Positions 5,091 to 6,654 of a stretch of 6,654 bases of DNA are shown piece by piece (within the stretch, counting starts at the first letter, position 1; the number at the start of each line of letters is the position of its first letter). The position numbers were made by a program, and so were the translations under genes. A model generated the notes under the pieces. The model did not search any database. It was not told the DNA's origin and worked only from the letters and a program-made list of their open reading frames with translations. The stretch is from JANNRW01 sp031401815. Its GTDB lineage: Bacteria; Desulfobacterota; Desulfuromonadia; Geobacterales; DSM-12255. The stretch covers positions 1 to 6,654 of the forward strand of contig JANNRW010000242.1 in the NCBI GenBank assembly GCA_031401815.1. Reading direction: 5' to 3'.

Positions 5091-6654
5091 ACTTCTCCGT
5101 CAGCCGCACAATTTTATCCGGATCGCATTCTGTAAGTATCGGCAGTGCTTCCCTGTCGAGTGAAGATACTGAAAAAATGCCGACCGGGTTATCCTTCCCT
5201 TTGACAATGACTCTCTCAAGCCCCTTTATTTCGACACCCAGAAAGGATCCGTCTTCTATTACCGGTCTAAGCTTGTTCACGGTGTATTCAGTCATAAGGA
5301 CAGGAACATCATAGCGACGTGTCAATCCTTCAACCCTGGCGCCAAGGTTTACATGGTCGCCGATGACAGTATAGTCCATCTTCTTCCCTTCAGCACCAAT
5401 ATTTCCGACAATCGCCTTGCCGGTATTCAGCCCTATTCCGGAAGCGAGCGGATCTCTCCCCTCTTTTTCCCACCTTTCGCGCAGCTCGACAAGTCGATGC
5501 TGCATGTCGAGGGCGCAGCGCACGGCGCGTTCCGCATGATCATCCTGCTTCATAGGCGCACCCCAGAATACGACAATCGCATCGCCAATGAACTTGTCAA
5601 GAATCCCTTCCCATTTCAGAACAATGTCTGTCATCTCACCCAGATATTCATTCAGGATGGCGACAACTTCTTCAGGCGTATGATTCTCTGAATAGGTGGT
5701 GAACCCCTTGACATCAGAAAAGAGAACCGTAATCTCCCGGTTTTCGCCACCAAGTCGCGCCATTTCAGGATTCAGAATCATTGCATTAACAAGACGCTCG
5801 GTAACGTAACTGGAAAACATTGCCTTGATCTGTTTTGACTGTTTTTCCTCTGACAGAAGTTTTGCAACAGTGCCAAACGCTACAATAAGCGACATGTTTG
5901 CTGTTGGCGCTATGAAGTTCATCCAGACATTGTGATAGATCAAGAGATAACAGGTGATAATAAAATACGCGCCAATCATCCCGAAACCAAGGATTACACC
6001 AGGCTTGGCTCTAAGTCTTGGCAGCAGAACAGCAAGCAGAATGCTGCTGAGCAGTATGACAAGCAGCTCTGCAATCCCCGGACTTTTAACAATGAAGTCG
6101 TTGTTAAGGATATTGTGGATTACATTCGCATTCTTCTCGACACCAGGGAAATTTGCCGAAAACGGCGTGATTTTCTGGTCAAAAGTGGCAAGTGCTGAAG
6201 TTCCCAGGAGTACAATACGATCTTTTAGAACCGAAGGGGGAACCCTGTTTTTCAGAAGATCTGCGGCTGAAACATGTTTAAAGGTTTTTTCCTTCCCCCG
6301 GTAGTTGATTATGACCCTGCCGGAGATGTCTGTTTTTATGAATGTCTTCCCCAGCTGGATACCTGTCCCCCCGTGCAGTACAGTATCCTTCATTGAAACC
6401 TTGCTGGCGATACGTGCTACCTGTAGCGGCAAGGAAGGGTAGCAGTCGTCGCCGTAGTTGACATACATAATGTCCCAGCGAAGAGAGCCATCCATGTCCG
6501 GCATGTTTGTCACATGACCCAATGTCGCTGCTTTGGCAATGACTTCTACAGGAAGATTGACCTTTTCCGGCCTTATCGCCCACCCTTTCCAATCAACCCC
6601 CGGAACAGATTTAACCTCCATGAATGCAGAGTCCCAGAGGTAGTCAGGGGGAGT
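5089..6654 (-). CDS. CHASE2-domain class III adenylate cyclase (5' end outside the window)
   Basis: This is a membrane sensor enzyme that would make cyclic AMP from ATP. The frame is open to the window edge, with eleven codons visible before the Met at 6621, so the true start lies outside; 521 residues are visible. Numbering from that Met, residues 1-180 are the C-terminal part of a periplasmic CHASE2 sensor (GHVTNMPDMDGSLRW at 35-49, DRIVLLGTSA at 134-143). Three membrane helices follow (about 183-202, 206-228, 235-255), then a cyclase domain from about 290. Catalytic features are intact: metal-binding Asp303 (FSDVKGFT) and Asp347 (GDAIVVFWG), base-selecting Lys343 and Asp416 (KMDYTVIGD), and transition-state Asn425 and Arg429 (VNLGARVEG). 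Lys plus Asp indicates ATP over GTP. The gene ends in TAG at 5089, immediately followed by the octamer array. The CHASE2 ligand is unknown. Confidence 0.93.
   Translation of the reverse strand, partial: TPPDYLWDSAFMEVKSVPGVDWKGWAIRPEKVNLPVEVIAKAATLGHVTNMPDMDGSLRWDIMYVNYGDDCYPSLPLQVARIASKVSMKDTVLHGGTGIQLGKTFIKTDISGRVIINYRGKEKTFKHVSAADLLKNRVPPSVLKDRIVLLGTSALATFDQKITPFSANFPGVEKNANVIHNILNNDFIVKSPGIAELLVILLSSILLAVLLPRLRAKPGVILGFGMIGAYFIITCYLLIYHNVWMNFIAPTANMSLIVAFGTVAKLLSEEKQSKQIKAMFSSYVTERLVNAMILNPEMARLGGENREITVLFSDVKGFTTYSENHTPEEVVAILNEYLGEMTDIVLKWEGILDKFIGDAIVVFWGAPMKQDDHAERAVRCALDMQHRLVELRERWEKEGRDPLASGIGLNTGKAIVGNIGAEGKKMDYTVIGDHVNLGARVEGLTRRYDVPVLMTEYTVNKLRPVIEDGSFLGVEIKGLERVIVKGKDNPVGIFSVSSLDREALPILTECDPDKIVRLTEK

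Overview
The window looks like a bacterial chromosome fragment from a Desulfuromonadales/Geobacteraceae-type organism. This is inferred from the style of the CHASE2-cyclase and MCE-transport proteins, the moderate GC content and the repeat-rich intergenic DNA; no rRNA or other marker gene is present to settle it. Every gene I accept is on the minus strand, so transcription runs from position 6654 towards position 1.

In transcription order the window holds: (1) the C-terminal part of a CHASE2-domain class III adenylate cyclase, running off the right edge (6654-5089); (2) a 172-base gap filled by an octanucleotide repeat array that reverses polarity in the middle; (3) a secreted 498-residue protein with a TTG start, built from about 20 copies of a WPLY/FPFY-type motif roughly every 19 residues (4916-3420); (4) mlaE, an MCE-system ABC permease, overlapping the previous gene by ATGA (3423-2647); (5) mlaD, an MCE-domain protein with four GEG-type repeats in its C-terminal half (2631-1561); (6) rpe, ribulose-phosphate 3-epimerase (1538-873). 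Genes 3 to 6 are tightly spaced (4-nt overlap, 15 nt, 22 nt) and very likely form one operon. MlaE and MlaD are the inner-membrane permease and periplasmic substrate-binding parts of a lipid transporter that maintains the outer membrane. The ATPase gene (mlaF) often found beside them is absent here. The WPLY-repeat protein is the most original element and may be an envelope partner of this transporter.

Positions 284-872 contain no convincing gene. They hold several degenerate repeats: a CACAGAG-type inverted pair, a diverged direct repeat of about 55 bp with a GC-rich hairpin, and a GAGATA-rich inverted repeat. They also hold a sigma-54-like promoter and a possible enhancer dyad facing the leftmost gene.

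At the left edge, the minus strand begins a new gene at 283 with a strong Shine-Dalgarno site. It encodes a signal peptide followed by a membrane segment resembling the first helix of Rh/Amt ammonium transporters. After 55 codons the sequence runs into an exact 118-bp inverted copy of its own beginning (1-118 versus 167-284). This is either a real fold-back duplication or, more likely, a chimera at a contig end. It makes both strands encode the same signal peptide.
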